From assembly GCA_964611645.1 (NCBI GenBank), contig CAZTAO010000060.1:1-29337 (forward strand): a DNA stretch of 29,337 nucleotides, in the 5' to 3' direction. This DNA comes from CAZTAO01 sp964611645 (GTDB taxonomy: Bacteria > Armatimonadota > UBA5829). The position numbers and the translations under genes were made by a program. The first letter of the stretch is position 1; every line of letters starts with the position of its first letter. Shown in pieces: positions 7,336 to 14,916 of this stretch. The notes beneath the pieces were generated by a model that was given only the letters and a program-made list of their open reading frames with translations, made no database searches and was not told the origin of the DNA.

Positions 7336-7419
7336 CGTGGTAGAGGGGGCACTGAACTGACGAGTTCTCCTGCTACACGATACCACCTGCGCGATTGTAA
7401 GGTAGCGCCCTCTCTCTAA

Positions 7420-7439
7420 CTCTCCCCCTCGGGGGAGAG
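7420..7439. repeat. GC-rich hairpin just after the kinase gene
   Basis: CTCTCCCCC and GGGGGAGAG form a near-perfect 20-base palindrome starting about 8 bases beyond the kinase stop. It could attenuate read-through into the regulator gene. The bases after it on the minus strand (TTAGAGAG) are not a U-tract. Confidence 0.45.
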
Positions 7440-7447
7440 GATTACGT

Positions 7448-9229
7448 TCACTCCGTCTCTTCGGTATGTTTTGCCGTGGGTGGGTCGTAGGGCAGCAGGA
7501 TGGTGAACCTGGCGCCTTGGCCGGCCTTGCCGTCCTCGTAGATCACTCCTCCGTGGGCATCGATTGTGCCTTTGACTATCGACAGACCCAGGCCCATGCC
7601 CTTGGCCCTGGAAGTGAAGAAAGGCCTGAATATCTTGGCCTTGTCGGCTGCGTCGATTCCCGGGCCGTTATCCTGGAACCCCACCATCACGAACTTGTTC
7701 CTGCGCCGGCTTGGGCTGACCCACTTCTTGGCCTCAGGCTCCGCTACCCCTGTGCTCACGGTGATCTGCCCTCCCTCCGGCTGGAAGTTCACTGCGTTCT
7801 CCATCAGTTCCGTGAAGCAGCGCTTGAGCTTCTTGGCGTCGGCCCGGATGGTAGGCAGGTTCTGCGCGAAGGTGGTCTCAACCCTGGTTTTCGAGCGCTT
7901 CGGGAAACCCTCCGAGATGGACTCCTTCACCAGCTTGTTTATATCCACTTCTTCAATGTCCAACTGGGTCGATTTCACAAACTCCCTGAATTCCGTCAGA
8001 ATCTCCTCCAGCAGGTATATGCCGTTCTTGATGCTGTCGGATAGCTTCAGCGCCTCTTTGGAGTCTACCTTCGCCTGTTGGAGGTAATACTCGAGTTCGT
8101 TGATGTCACCCTTGATGGCAAAGACGCGGTTACCTATCATATGTGCGCTTCTGGCGGACATCTCGCCCCACGCCGCCATCCGCTCGGCCTTGACCAACTG
8201 GTCCACCAGCCGCGAGTTGTCCAGCGCTACCCCGATCTGGCCCGCGATGCTGACCAGCATGTTCTCATCAAGATCGTTGAACGCATTGGGGAACCACTTG
8301 TAGGGGCTTTTTCTGCGCTGGACCCGGATAACCCCGATCACGCCCCTGTGGCTGTGGATAGGGGCAGCCATGAATGCTCCCACGTCCTCCGAAGGTATCT
8401 CTTCGTGCCTGCCCTTCCAGCGCGGGTCGATGGTTGGGTCAACTACCCTTACAGGCCGGTCGTGCTGGGCGACCCAACCTGTCATGCCCTCGCCCATATC
8501 ATACGCCGCCTGGGCTATCTTCTTGCGAAGCTTGCCACCGGATGCTCGGAGCACCAGTTTGCCTGTGGCATCGTCCACCAGAAACAGCGAGCAGTCCTCG
8601 AAGCGAAGCGCCGTGGCCACCATCCCGATCACCTTCTGCAGGATGATCTCGGTATCGTTGAGCTGATGAAGCTCCCTGGCAACCTGCATCAGCGCGGCAT
8701 TGCGGGAGCGATGGCTGGCGACGTTCATGGCAATGGTTGCGAGATCCGCCAGACCGCTCAGGGTGCATTCGTGGCTGAACCCGTAGGCGTCCGGGTTCAC
8801 ACTCTCTACGTTGATCACGCCGCGGACCCGCTGGAAGCTGTCGACTAGCGGAACAGCCAACTCGCTTTTTACATCACTGAAGTAGGGCAGGTAGAACGGA
8901 TCGGTATCCACATCGGGACTCCGGTAGGGCCTGGCTGTCGCGGCGACGTGGCTGGTTATGCCTTTGCCGGTATCCTCGGTGACCCGGAGGCGAGTGATGC
9001 GCTTGCTTTCATCCCACCCTTCGCCGGACACATACCGCACGTCGAGTTCGCCGCGCTCGAAGTCGATTATGGCCAGAAATCCACGCACGGAGTCGCTGAC
9101 CCAGACCGCCTCATCGAGGATGGTCTGGAGTATTCTGTCAAGAGATTCGCTAGTGGCGACGAGCCTGCTGACTCTCGCGAATAGCTGGGGGTCAGCCTTC
9201 AGCTCGCAGGCCGCTTCGTTTGCTTCCAT
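7448..9229 (-). CDS. Soluble sensor histidine kinase with two GAF domains
   Basis: The 593-aa protein has no membrane segment. GAF1 covers about 30-170 and GAF2 about 195-340. A dimerisation helix with the phospho-acceptor follows (about 345-415, His363 in SARSAHMIGNRV). The HATPase domain spans about 425-582, with the N-box around Asn478 (ELMENAVNF), the G1 box DNGPGID (520-526) and the G2 box (GMGLGLSIVK). The H-box is unusual: the common sequence HEIRNPL is replaced by HMIGNRV, so the E and P that normally follow the His are absent. The two GAF domains suggest sensing of a cytoplasmic ligand, redox state or light. A good promoter lies upstream (9285-9313); the ribosome-binding site is weak. 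The likely target is the receiver protein at 6789-7220. Confidence 0.92.
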   Translation of the reverse strand: MEANEAACELKADPQLFARVSRLVATSESLDRILQTILDEAVWVSDSVRGFLAIIDFERGELDVRYVSGEGWDESKRITRLRVTEDTGKGITSHVAATARPYRSPDVDTDPFYLPYFSDVKSELAVPLVDSFQRVRGVINVESVNPDAYGFSHECTLSGLADLATIAMNVASHRSRNAALMQVARELHQLNDTEIILQKVIGMVATALRFEDCSLFLVDDATGKLVLRASGGKLRKKIAQAAYDMGEGMTGWVAQHDRPVRVVDPTIDPRWKGRHEEIPSEDVGAFMAAPIHSHRGVIGVIRVQRRKSPYKWFPNAFNDLDENMLVSIAGQIGVALDNSRLVDQLVKAERMAAWGEMSARSAHMIGNRVFAIKGDINELEYYLQQAKVDSKEALKLSDSIKNGIYLLEEILTEFREFVKSTQLDIEEVDINKLVKESISEGFPKRSKTRVETTFAQNLPTIRADAKKLKRCFTELMENAVNFQPEGGQITVSTGVAEPEAKKWVSPSRRRNKFVMVGFQDNGPGIDAADKAKIFRPFFTSRAKGMGLGLSIVKGTIDAHGGVIYEDGKAGQGARFTILLPYDPPTAKHTEETE

Positions 9230-9284
9230 CCAGGATTACCCGCTCAAAAACACGGCATCAGTCCGCCGCTTCATTCCTTCCTGA

Positions 9285-9313
9285 AGTATAGCAGAGTGGG
9301 GGTTTGTTCTCAA
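9285..9313 (-). promoter_or_regulatory. Sigma-70 promoter of the kinase gene
   Basis: On the minus strand: -35 TTGAGA (9313 to 9308), exactly 17 bp, -10 TATACT (9290 to 9285). The predicted start near 9279 leaves a leader of about 50 bases. Confidence 0.65.
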
Positions 9314-9340
9314 GCGAAGGAAGGAGTTACGGAGTTATCC

Positions 9341-9406
9341 GCAGATGACGCAGATGACGGTTGGCGGTTGACGGTTGACGGTTATCGGTTGACGGTTGTC
9401 GGTTGG
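9341..9406. repeat. Heptanucleotide tandem array, 7 units, with a 9-mer doublet
   Basis: Two copies of GCAGATGAC (9341-9358) run into seven CGGTTNN units (9358-9406): CGGTTGG, CGGTTGA twice, CGGTTAT, CGGTTGA, CGGTTGT, CGGTTGG. The array sits between the divergent kinase and aminotransferase genes. This 309-base gap otherwise holds only the two promoters. Confidence 0.7.
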
Positions 9407-9473
9407 GAGGTAATCCTTTCTCCTGGGAAAAGGAGCTAGAGAGGGGGCGTGGCGTAACGAACTGTCACGAACG

Positions 9474-9502
9474 TGGAACTTTGCACTCCACCCCGCTATA
9501 AT
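9474..9502 (+). promoter_or_regulatory. Promoter of the aminotransferase gene
   Basis: A perfect -10 TATAAT (9497-9502) follows a weak -35 TGGAAC (9474-9479) at 17 bp. The start would be near 9509, giving a leader of about 30 bases to GTG 9539. Confidence 0.55.
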
Positions 9503-9538
9503 AGTAACGTGTTCAGGACTAGTCTTGGAGGGACCAAC

Positions 9539-10876
9539 GTGAGCTTGAATGTGCAATCAGAACTGGCATTGCTTGGTGGGCCTAAGGCCGTGCAGACCGA
9601 TGTTGGAGATATGTTTACCTGGCCGATTATCACCAGCGAGGATGAGGAGGCTGTGCTCGATGTCCTCCGACGCGGGGCGATGTCCGATTTGGATGTGACC
9701 CGCAAGCTGGAGAGCGAGTTCTCGCAGTGGCAGGGACTGAAGCATGTGCTGGCGCACAGCACCGGAACCGCCGCGATCGAGGGCGCGATGTTCGGGTGCA
9801 AGGTCGGGGTGGGGGATGAAGTTATCTGCCCCAGCGTCACCTACTGGGCAAGCTGCCTTCAGGCCTACTGCCTGGGCGCGACTGTCGTCTTCGCGGACAT
9901 CTGTCCCGATACCATGTGCATAGACCCGGCTGATATCGAGCATCGTATCACGCCGCGCACCAAGCTCATCGTGGCCGTCCACTATATGGGTTACCCCTGT
10001 GATATGGACCCCATCATGGAGATTGCCCGGCGGCGTGGAGTTAAGGTCATGGAGGATGTTTCCCACGCTCACGGCGCGCTGTACAAGGGCCGCAAGGTGG
10101 GGACGTGTGGGGATGTGGCGGCGATGTCCATAATGAGCGCCAAGGCCCTGGCGACGGGCGAGGGCGGTCTGCTGGCGACTGACGACGTGGAGATTTACGA
10201 GCGAGCGGTTGCCTGGGGTCACTATGAGAGGTACAACTCACAACTACAGACCCAGTATCTGCGGGAGTTCGCCGGGCTGCCTCTGGGAGGCCACAAGTAT
10301 CGGATGCACCAGATGACTTCCGCCGTGGCGAGAGTGCAGCTCAATCATTATGACCAGCGTATGGCGGAAATCCAGAAAGCCACCAACTACTTCTGGGACC
10401 TGTTGGCGGGTGTGCCTGGCCTAAGAGCCCACCGGCCGCCCAAGGACAGCGGAAGCACAATGGGCGGATGGTATGCTCCGCACGGATTGTATGTGCCGGA
10501 GGAACTGGGCGGCCTTTCCGTGAGCAGATTTGTTGAGGCGGTGGAGGCTGAGGGGGTCTTCATCAGCGCGGGCTGCAACTCAGCCCTGCACCTGCACCCC
10601 CTCTTCCATACAGCGGATGTCTATAACCATAACAAGCCTACCCGCATCGCCAACTCGAACCGAGACCTTCGCGAGTCGCCGGAGTCTCTGCCCGTGAGCC
10701 TGGCCACAGGCGCGCGCACATACAGCATTCCGAGCTTCAAGCACTACTTGCCACGGGTAATAGAAGAACACGCTCAAGCCTACCGCAAAGTCGCGCTGAA
10801 CTACAAAGAGCTTCTGGCAGGCGACAAAGGCAACCCGCCGAGTCTTGGTGGGTGGCATTTCTTTAGTCACGGGTAG
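9539..10876 (+). CDS. DegT/DnrJ/EryC1/StrS-family PLP aminotransferase, 445 aa
   Basis: GTG 9539 is the start because GGAGGG lies 6 bases upstream and the transcript begins after the longer frame's ATG. The fold-type-I PLP pattern is clear. STGTAAIEGAMFG (about 74-86) binds phosphate, Asp173 in MEDVSHAHGA contacts the pyridine ring, and Lys202 in SAKALATGEGG is the predicted Schiff-base lysine. Family members add an amino group to keto-sugars or act as dehydratases in sugar biosynthesis. At 445 residues it is somewhat longer than the usual 370-400, with extra sequence near the C-terminus around SNRDLRESPESLPVSLATGA. Downstream are a TIM-barrel-like protein and a Gfo/Idh/MocA oxidoreductase. 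Oxidoreductase plus DegT aminotransferase is a common pair for making amino sugars, but the substrate cannot be told here. Confidence 0.92.
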   Translation: MSLNVQSELALLGGPKAVQTDVGDMFTWPIITSEDEEAVLDVLRRGAMSDLDVTRKLESEFSQWQGLKHVLAHSTGTAAIEGAMFGCKVGVGDEVICPSVTYWASCLQAYCLGATVVFADICPDTMCIDPADIEHRITPRTKLIVAVHYMGYPCDMDPIMEIARRRGVKVMEDVSHAHGALYKGRKVGTCGDVAAMSIMSAKALATGEGGLLATDDVEIYERAVAWGHYERYNSQLQTQYLREFAGLPLGGHKYRMHQMTSAVARVQLNHYDQRMAEIQKATNYFWDLLAGVPGLRAHRPPKDSGSTMGGWYAPHGLYVPEELGGLSVSRFVEAVEAEGVFISAGCNSALHLHPLFHTADVYNHNKPTRIANSNRDLRESPESLPVSLATGARTYSIPSFKHYLPRVIEEHAQAYRKVALNYKELLAGDKGNPPSLGGWHFFSHG

Positions 10877-10928
10877 GCTGCCCGAGACGGTCCGGTAGAA
10901 GATGCAACATACCATCACGCTGAGCCTT

Positions 10929-10995
10929 GAGCCTGTCGAAAGGTCGAAGCGTGCGACTATTACGTTAGGTGCCACGCGCATCCTTCGACAGGCTC
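10929..10995. repeat. Palindromic intergenic element
   Basis: GAGCCTGTCGAAAGG (10929-10943) and CCTTCGACAGGCTC (10982-10995) are inverted copies differing by one extra base, around 38 bases. The CTTCGACAGGCTCAG type is a motif I recall as widespread between genes in many bacterial phyla. The 184-base gap contains no gene. Confidence 0.6.
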
Positions 10996-11060
10996 AGGAT
11001 GATGGGTGCACCGTACTGTCGCTTCAAGGATGAGTTGTTCACGAAAGGAACGATTGTATT

Positions 11061-11918
11061 ATGTCCGATTTTCCAAGAACCATGGTCGGGGGAGTCTCGT
11101 TGCCCCGGCTTATCTGCGGAACCAACTGGTTCCTTGGGTATTCTCACCAGACCCTGGCCAAGGATCGCCTCATACGAGACCTTTTTGATACTCCGCAGAA
11201 GATTGCGAATGTGCTTGAGGTCTTCACGCGCCATGGGTGCAATGCGACTATGTCTATGCCGGGCCAATTGATGGCCGATGCCATCGAGGAGACCAGGCAG
11301 CGGACCGGGACTGATGTGATCTGGATCACTACACCCGGCCTTGCCGATGACTCAGACTTCGACAGCTACAGGCAGTCGGTAGATCAGGCCAAGGCCCTGG
11401 GCGCGACATTCTGCTTCCCGCACCAGTATGTCACAGACGCTCACACCCTGCGCGCGGAGCAGCGGCTGGACGACCAGTTGCTCAGTTATCTCAACTACGT
11501 TCGCGAGGTGGGGATGATCCCGGGTCTGAGCGCGCACGCCCCCGAGGCGGTGGTCTGCGCGGACGCCTGCGGAGCCGATGTGGAATCGTACATCCAACTC
11601 TACAACTCAATGGGGTTCTTGTGCCAGGTGGAGACCGACTGGATTCAACAGGTCATCCGTAATGCCAAGAAGCCTGTAATGACCATCAAGCCGCTTGCCG
11701 CGGGGCGCATGCTGCCGGTGACCGGGCTGACATTCGTCTGGAACACTATCCGCGACTGCGACATGGTAACCATCGGCACAATGAGCACCTACGAGGCAGA
11801 GGAAGTAATAGAGATCAGCCGGGCCTGCCTGGAGCAGCGCAAGGCCGATGTGGAACTGCAATCGACCCGAAGCAAGAAGAACCTGAAGCAGGATGCGAAT
11901 ATGGCCTACGGCCTGTAG
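11061..11918 (+). CDS. TIM-barrel-like protein of unknown function, 285 aa
   Basis: The ATG at 11061 follows AAAGGA at about 12 bases. Alternating strand/helix segments run through the protein: LPRLICGTNWFLG (14-26), TDVIWITTPG (84-93), ATFCFPHQYV (115-124), GMIPGLSAHAPE (151-162), KKPVMTIKPLAAGRM (203-217) and CDMVTIGTMS (233-242). The late KPLAAGR and VTIGTMS elements recall the C-terminal phosphate- or cofactor-site strands of aldo/keto-reductase-like barrels, but the classical Asp-Tyr-Lys-His catalytic set is not evident. No named family can be assigned. The C-terminus (SKKNLKQDANMAYGL) is basic. It sits between a DegT aminotransferase and a Gfo/Idh/MocA oxidoreductase, so it probably acts on the same sugar-like substrate. 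Confidence 0.75.
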   Translation: MSDFPRTMVGGVSLPRLICGTNWFLGYSHQTLAKDRLIRDLFDTPQKIANVLEVFTRHGCNATMSMPGQLMADAIEETRQRTGTDVIWITTPGLADDSDFDSYRQSVDQAKALGATFCFPHQYVTDAHTLRAEQRLDDQLLSYLNYVREVGMIPGLSAHAPEAVVCADACGADVESYIQLYNSMGFLCQVETDWIQQVIRNAKKPVMTIKPLAAGRMLPVTGLTFVWNTIRDCDMVTIGTMSTYEAEEVIEISRACLEQRKADVELQSTRSKKNLKQDANMAYGL

Positions 11919-11943
11919 CCGATGGCGAGCACCGAAGTAGTTC

Positions 11944-11963
11944 CCCCTCCGCGCACGGAGGGG
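11944..11963. repeat. GC-rich hairpin after the TIM-barrel gene
   Basis: CCCCTCCG and CGGAGGGG form an 8-bp stem around CGCA, 26 bases beyond the stop. Possible transcription end; no U-tract. Confidence 0.45.
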
Positions 11964-12027
11964 TTAGGGGCGGTTCCTTCAGCGTAACATCAAGCAGCAT
12001 CGTGACCGTCTGAGAACCTCACCCCAG

Positions 12028-12048
12028 CCCTCCCCTGCGAGGGGAGGG
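12028..12048. repeat. GC-rich hairpin, second in the same gap
   Basis: CCCTCCCC and GGGGAGGG form an 8-bp stem around five bases, preceded by CTCACCCCAG. It resembles the C-rich elements at 1408, 5541 and 7420. The gap of 11919-12167 contains this, the hairpin at 11944 and the inverted repeat at 12082, and no gene. Confidence 0.5.
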
Positions 12049-12081
12049 AGTAGGTCAGTGCTCCATCCCGAGATTTACTAT

Positions 12082-12141
12082 GCTGCGGGAACGCCGGTAG
12101 GCATAGGCCTTACAGGTCTGCAGTTGGTGAGTTCCCGCAGC
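12082..12141. repeat. Long-spacer inverted repeat, copy 2 of 2
   Basis: The same 11-bp arms as at 7277-7335 (GCTGCGGGAAC and GTTCCCGCAGC) flank 38 bases here. The right arm ends 26 bases before the TTG start of the oxidoreductase gene, so the structure would lie in its leader if transcribed. Confidence 0.6.
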
Positions 12142-12167
12142 TATATGCGCTTGAGAGGTAGATAACT

Positions 12168-13277
12168 TTGACAGATCGCAAGAAACTCAATATCGCGCTT
12201 ATCGGGCTGGGAGGCATGGGGGAGCCGCAGATCAGGCTGCTCAAGAGCGTGCCGTTTGTGGGCGAGATATCGGGAGTAGACATCCGGGCGGACGTGTGCG
12301 AGAAGATCAGCCGAGACTACGGCATCCGTACCGGCACGGACCCCGAGGCCGCGTTTGCAGACCCGAGTGTCGATCTGGTCTACATAATGACAGTCAACAG
12401 CACCCACGTCCCGCTGGCGAAGTCGGCCTTGAAGCAGGGCAAAGCAGTGATGGTAGAGAAGCCGATGGGGGTGACCCCACAGGACACCGAAGACCTGCTC
12501 TCGACCGCGAAGCAGACCGGCGGATACCTGCAGGCCGGGTTCGAGTGCAGATACTCCAAGCTCTACACCACCATCAAGAGCATCATCGACAGCGGCGAGA
12601 TCGGCAAGGTCCGTAACATCAACCTCATCTACTCGGTTCCGCCGTTCCGGGACGACGGGGAGTACAAGAACGAGTGGCGGTTCAAGTCAGCCGAGACAGG
12701 CGGGATGTTCCCGGAAAAGCTTTGCCACTACATCGACCTGCCGCGCTGGTGGATCGGCGAAAAAGTAACCAGGTTCTTCTGCTGCAAGGCTGATAACGTG
12801 ATTCCGCGCTACGAGATCCCGGATAACTTCCAGTGTACCTACTTCTTTGATGACGGCACTGTGTCGCACCTGACATTCTTGCAAACCTCAGCCCACGAGT
12901 CCAACGCCGGGATGGCTGCCAGACCCAAAGACCTCTCCGATGGGTTGTCGCTCGGCCACAAGCTCAACTACATCATAACCGGCACCGAGGGGGCTGTTGA
13001 GAGCGATATCTTCCAGCGCGAGATCAGGGTCTTCCACCACGCTGGGAAATCTTCGCGCATACACGGCGCGTGGCTGGACAGGAAGATATCCTGGGACGCC
13101 GACCTCGACCACCACTACTTCCACAACACCACCGACCAGAACCTGGACATAGCGCGCCGGGTCTATGAGGGTTTGCCGCCGTCAATCTCCCCCGAAGACG
13201 CGGCTGAAACCATGCGCCTGTGCTTCGAGATGGAGCAGGCGGCTATCGAGGGGAAAGGGTTGGTGGAGAGGGCGTAG
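12168..13277 (+). CDS. Gfo/Idh/MocA-family NAD(P)-dependent oxidoreductase, 369 aa
   Basis: The start is TTG 12168 with GAGAGG about 10-12 bases upstream. The N-terminal Rossmann fold shows GLGGMG (13-18) and the family's EKP motif at 97-99 (MVEKPMGV), whose Lys is the usual catalytic lysine. The C-terminal alpha/beta domain contains ETGGMFPEKLCHYIDLPRWW, with His187 in the usual catalytic position. Members oxidise or reduce sugar hydroxyls, for example inositols or UDP-sugars. The length is typical. It follows the DegT aminotransferase and TIM-barrel genes and may supply the keto-sugar for transamination. A conserved-arm inverted repeat lies just upstream. A second, truncated member is at the right edge of the window. 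Confidence 0.93.
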   Translation: MTDRKKLNIALIGLGGMGEPQIRLLKSVPFVGEISGVDIRADVCEKISRDYGIRTGTDPEAAFADPSVDLVYIMTVNSTHVPLAKSALKQGKAVMVEKPMGVTPQDTEDLLSTAKQTGGYLQAGFECRYSKLYTTIKSIIDSGEIGKVRNINLIYSVPPFRDDGEYKNEWRFKSAETGGMFPEKLCHYIDLPRWWIGEKVTRFFCCKADNVIPRYEIPDNFQCTYFFDDGTVSHLTFLQTSAHESNAGMAARPKDLSDGLSLGHKLNYIITGTEGAVESDIFQREIRVFHHAGKSSRIHGAWLDRKISWDADLDHHYFHNTTDQNLDIARRVYEGLPPSISPEDAAETMRLCFEMEQAAIEGKGLVERA

Positions 13278-13311
13278 GCCCACCTGTCCGTCGACCTGTA
13301 ATTGCTTCTGC

Positions 13312-13340
13312 TTGACACTCCTTGGGCGCGCCCATATAAT
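13312..13340 (+). promoter_or_regulatory. Perfect consensus sigma-70 promoter with palindromic spacer
   Basis: TTGACA (13312-13317), exactly 17 bp, TATAAT (13335-13340): all twelve consensus bases are present. The spacer contains the perfect palindrome GGGCGCGCCC (13324-13333), next to the -10. The start should be near 13347, with a leader of about 40 bases to GTG 13386. It would drive the six-gene membrane operon. A promoter this strong with a palindrome between its boxes is a likely site of repression. Confidence 0.8.
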
Positions 13341-13385
13341 CGAACTGGGAATGCAGTATCCTCGCATCCAGGAGATGTGCCGCAC

Positions 13386-13805
13386 GTGCCTGAGAATTCC
13401 GCTGTTTTGAACTGGACCGTTCACCTTGCTCGGGAGAACCCGCGCAAGACCGCGCTTGCGCTCGGCCTGGTTGCGGCGGTTGCGTTCATCGGGTTTGTGG
13501 TTGTAGGCCCGTTCCCCGCTCTGGCTGCTTCGGTGATTACTGTTCTGTCGCTGTGTGAGTTTTTGTTTCCGGTGTCCTACGAGGTGGGTCCGAATGGCGC
13601 GCGCGTTCGGACGCTGCTGAGGAGCACTAAGGTCTCCTGGGGCGATATTCATACCTGCTACCTGGACGATACCGGCATCAAGCTCAGCCCGTTCGACAGG
13701 CAGAGCAGGCTGGAGGCGTTCAGGGGACTTTACCTGAGATTCGGCGGGAACCGGGATGAGGTCATACAAGCCGTGCGAATGCTGAGGAGCGAAACGTGCA
13801 GTTAG
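13386..13805 (+). CDS. Membrane protein with PH-like C-terminal domain, 139 aa (operon gene 1)
   Basis: GTG 13386 is chosen with GGAGA 10 bases upstream; the frame upstream runs back into the promoter. Two hydrophobic segments (about 22-40 and 42-60) form a hairpin, followed by a cytosolic domain of about 75 residues. That domain reads YEVGPNGARVRTLLRSTKVSW, then LYLRF and a final amphipathic helix (DEVIQAVRMLRS). This order of beta strands plus one C-terminal helix resembles bacterial PH-like domains attached to a two-helix anchor. The assignment is by pattern, not a firm family match. It is the first gene after a perfect promoter, and its end overlaps the next gene by 10 bp. Confidence 0.75.
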   Translation: MPENSAVLNWTVHLARENPRKTALALGLVAAVAFIGFVVVGPFPALAASVITVLSLCEFLFPVSYEVGPNGARVRTLLRSTKVSWGDIHTCYLDDTGIKLSPFDRQSRLEAFRGLYLRFGGNRDEVIQAVRMLRSETCS

Positions 13806-14098
13806 CGGGCATGATGGGCGAACAGTCGGCTGAGTCCGCAGGCGACCTCACTGAGCGTATTGCCAAGCGAGTGGTTGCCGCGAGGCTGGAGACGCCGGCG
13901 GTTATGTGGCTTGAGATGAACAAACCGTTGGCTTTTATCGCGAGCCAGGCGCTGATCGTTGGAACGCCGTTTCTTGGATTGGTTGTGAACCCTGAAGATG
14001 TAGCCGCATTCAGCAACCTGCTGCGGGATCGCCAGGGAGTTGAGCGGCTGATCTGCCGGATCGAGGAGCTTTCGATGGAGAGGCCGGGTAAAGCCTGA
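13796..14098 (+). CDS. Small protein, 100 aa, unknown function (operon gene 2)
   Basis: GTG 13796 has GAGGAG 5 bases upstream, inside the previous gene. The protein has an N-terminal helix (ERIAKRVVAARL), then a compact central block with ETPAVMWLEMNKPLAFIAS and a hydrophobic segment (about 47-63), and ends in a charged helix (DRQGVERLICRIEEL). The central block has the density of motifs expected of a conserved family, but I cannot name it. The hydrophobic part may make it membrane-associated. It overlaps gene 1 by 10 bp and gene 3 by 1 bp (TGATG), so translation is coupled. ATG 13811 is an alternative start. Confidence 0.75.
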   Translation: MQLAGMMGEQSAESAGDLTERIAKRVVAARLETPAVMWLEMNKPLAFIASQALIVGTPFLGLVVNPEDVAAFSNLLRDRQGVERLICRIEELSMERPGKA

Positions 14099-14916
14099 TG
14101 GAAACCAGCGAATTTGCGAATGGAGCGGTGTGGGTAGTAGAGGGCCTGATGGTGGTCTTCATACTCTGCGCCATCATTTTCGCCAGGCGCGGTAAGGACC
14201 TGTACATCCGCAAGATACCGGGGCTGAATGTGCTGGATGAGGCAGTCGGGCGTGCAACGGAGATGGGCAGGCCGATTCTTTTTGCCCCAGGAATCACGGG
14301 GCTGGACATCGTAAGCTTGCAGGCTATGTCGGTGTTGTCGCACGTTGCCAAGCTGGCGTCGCGCTATGAGACCAGGGTGATTGTGCCGGTCTGTGATCCG
14401 CTGCTCTACACGGTTGCCGATGAAGTCCTTCGGGATACCTACTCCACACAGGGCGTGCCGGAGCAGTTCAACGAGGATGATATCCGGTATCTGTCCGACA
14501 TGCAGTTTGCGTGGGCTTCCGGCGTGGTGGGCATCCTTCACCGAGAGCAGGTGGCCGGCGCCATATACTTCGGCAACTTCTTCGGGGAAGCGCTGATACT
14601 GGCAGAGAATGGCCAGATGGTGGGCGCCATACAGATCGCGGGCACACCTCAGACCACCCAGGTCCCGTTCTTCCTCGCGGCCTGCGACTATACCATCATC
14701 GGTGATGAGTATTATGCGGCCAGCGCTTACATCTCCCGGGAGCCGACTCTGCTGGGCAGCCTGGTCGGTCAGGACTACAGTAAGTTGCTGATGGTGGCGA
14801 TTGTAGTGCTTGGAATCGCGCTGGTGACCGCGATCCAGTTTGTTCCGGAGAACCATTGGGGGCACCTTGTGAGGAACATAGGGCAGCAGTACTTCCTGAG
14901 GTTCTTTGGCGTATGA
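14098..14916 (+). CDS. Membrane-anchored protein, DUF6754-like, 272 aa (operon gene 3)
   Basis: One membrane helix lies at about 10-29 and another at about 230-248, leaving a large domain of about 200 residues between them. That domain contains RRGKDLYIRKIPGLN, DEAVGRATEMGRP, the strand ILFAPGITGLD and VIVPVCDPLLYTVADEVLRD, which alternate like a Rossmann-type alpha/beta fold. From memory the IRKIPGL...AVGRATEMGRP region fits the uncharacterised DUF6754 group; a domain search should confirm this. The ATG overlaps the previous TGA, and the stop overlaps the next ATG (ATGA). With both termini at the membrane, the domain would lie on one side, probably cytosolic given the basic ARRGK after helix 1. 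Confidence 0.8.
   Translation: METSEFANGAVWVVEGLMVVFILCAIIFARRGKDLYIRKIPGLNVLDEAVGRATEMGRPILFAPGITGLDIVSLQAMSVLSHVAKLASRYETRVIVPVCDPLLYTVADEVLRDTYSTQGVPEQFNEDDIRYLSDMQFAWASGVVGILHREQVAGAIYFGNFFGEALILAENGQMVGAIQIAGTPQTTQVPFFLAACDYTIIGDEYYAASAYISREPTLLGSLVGQDYSKLLMVAIVVLGIALVTAIQFVPENHWGHLVRNIGQQYFLRFFGV

Noticed and set aside
9341..9406. CRISPR array
   Set aside because: Units are 7 bp with no spacers, and no cas genes are present.
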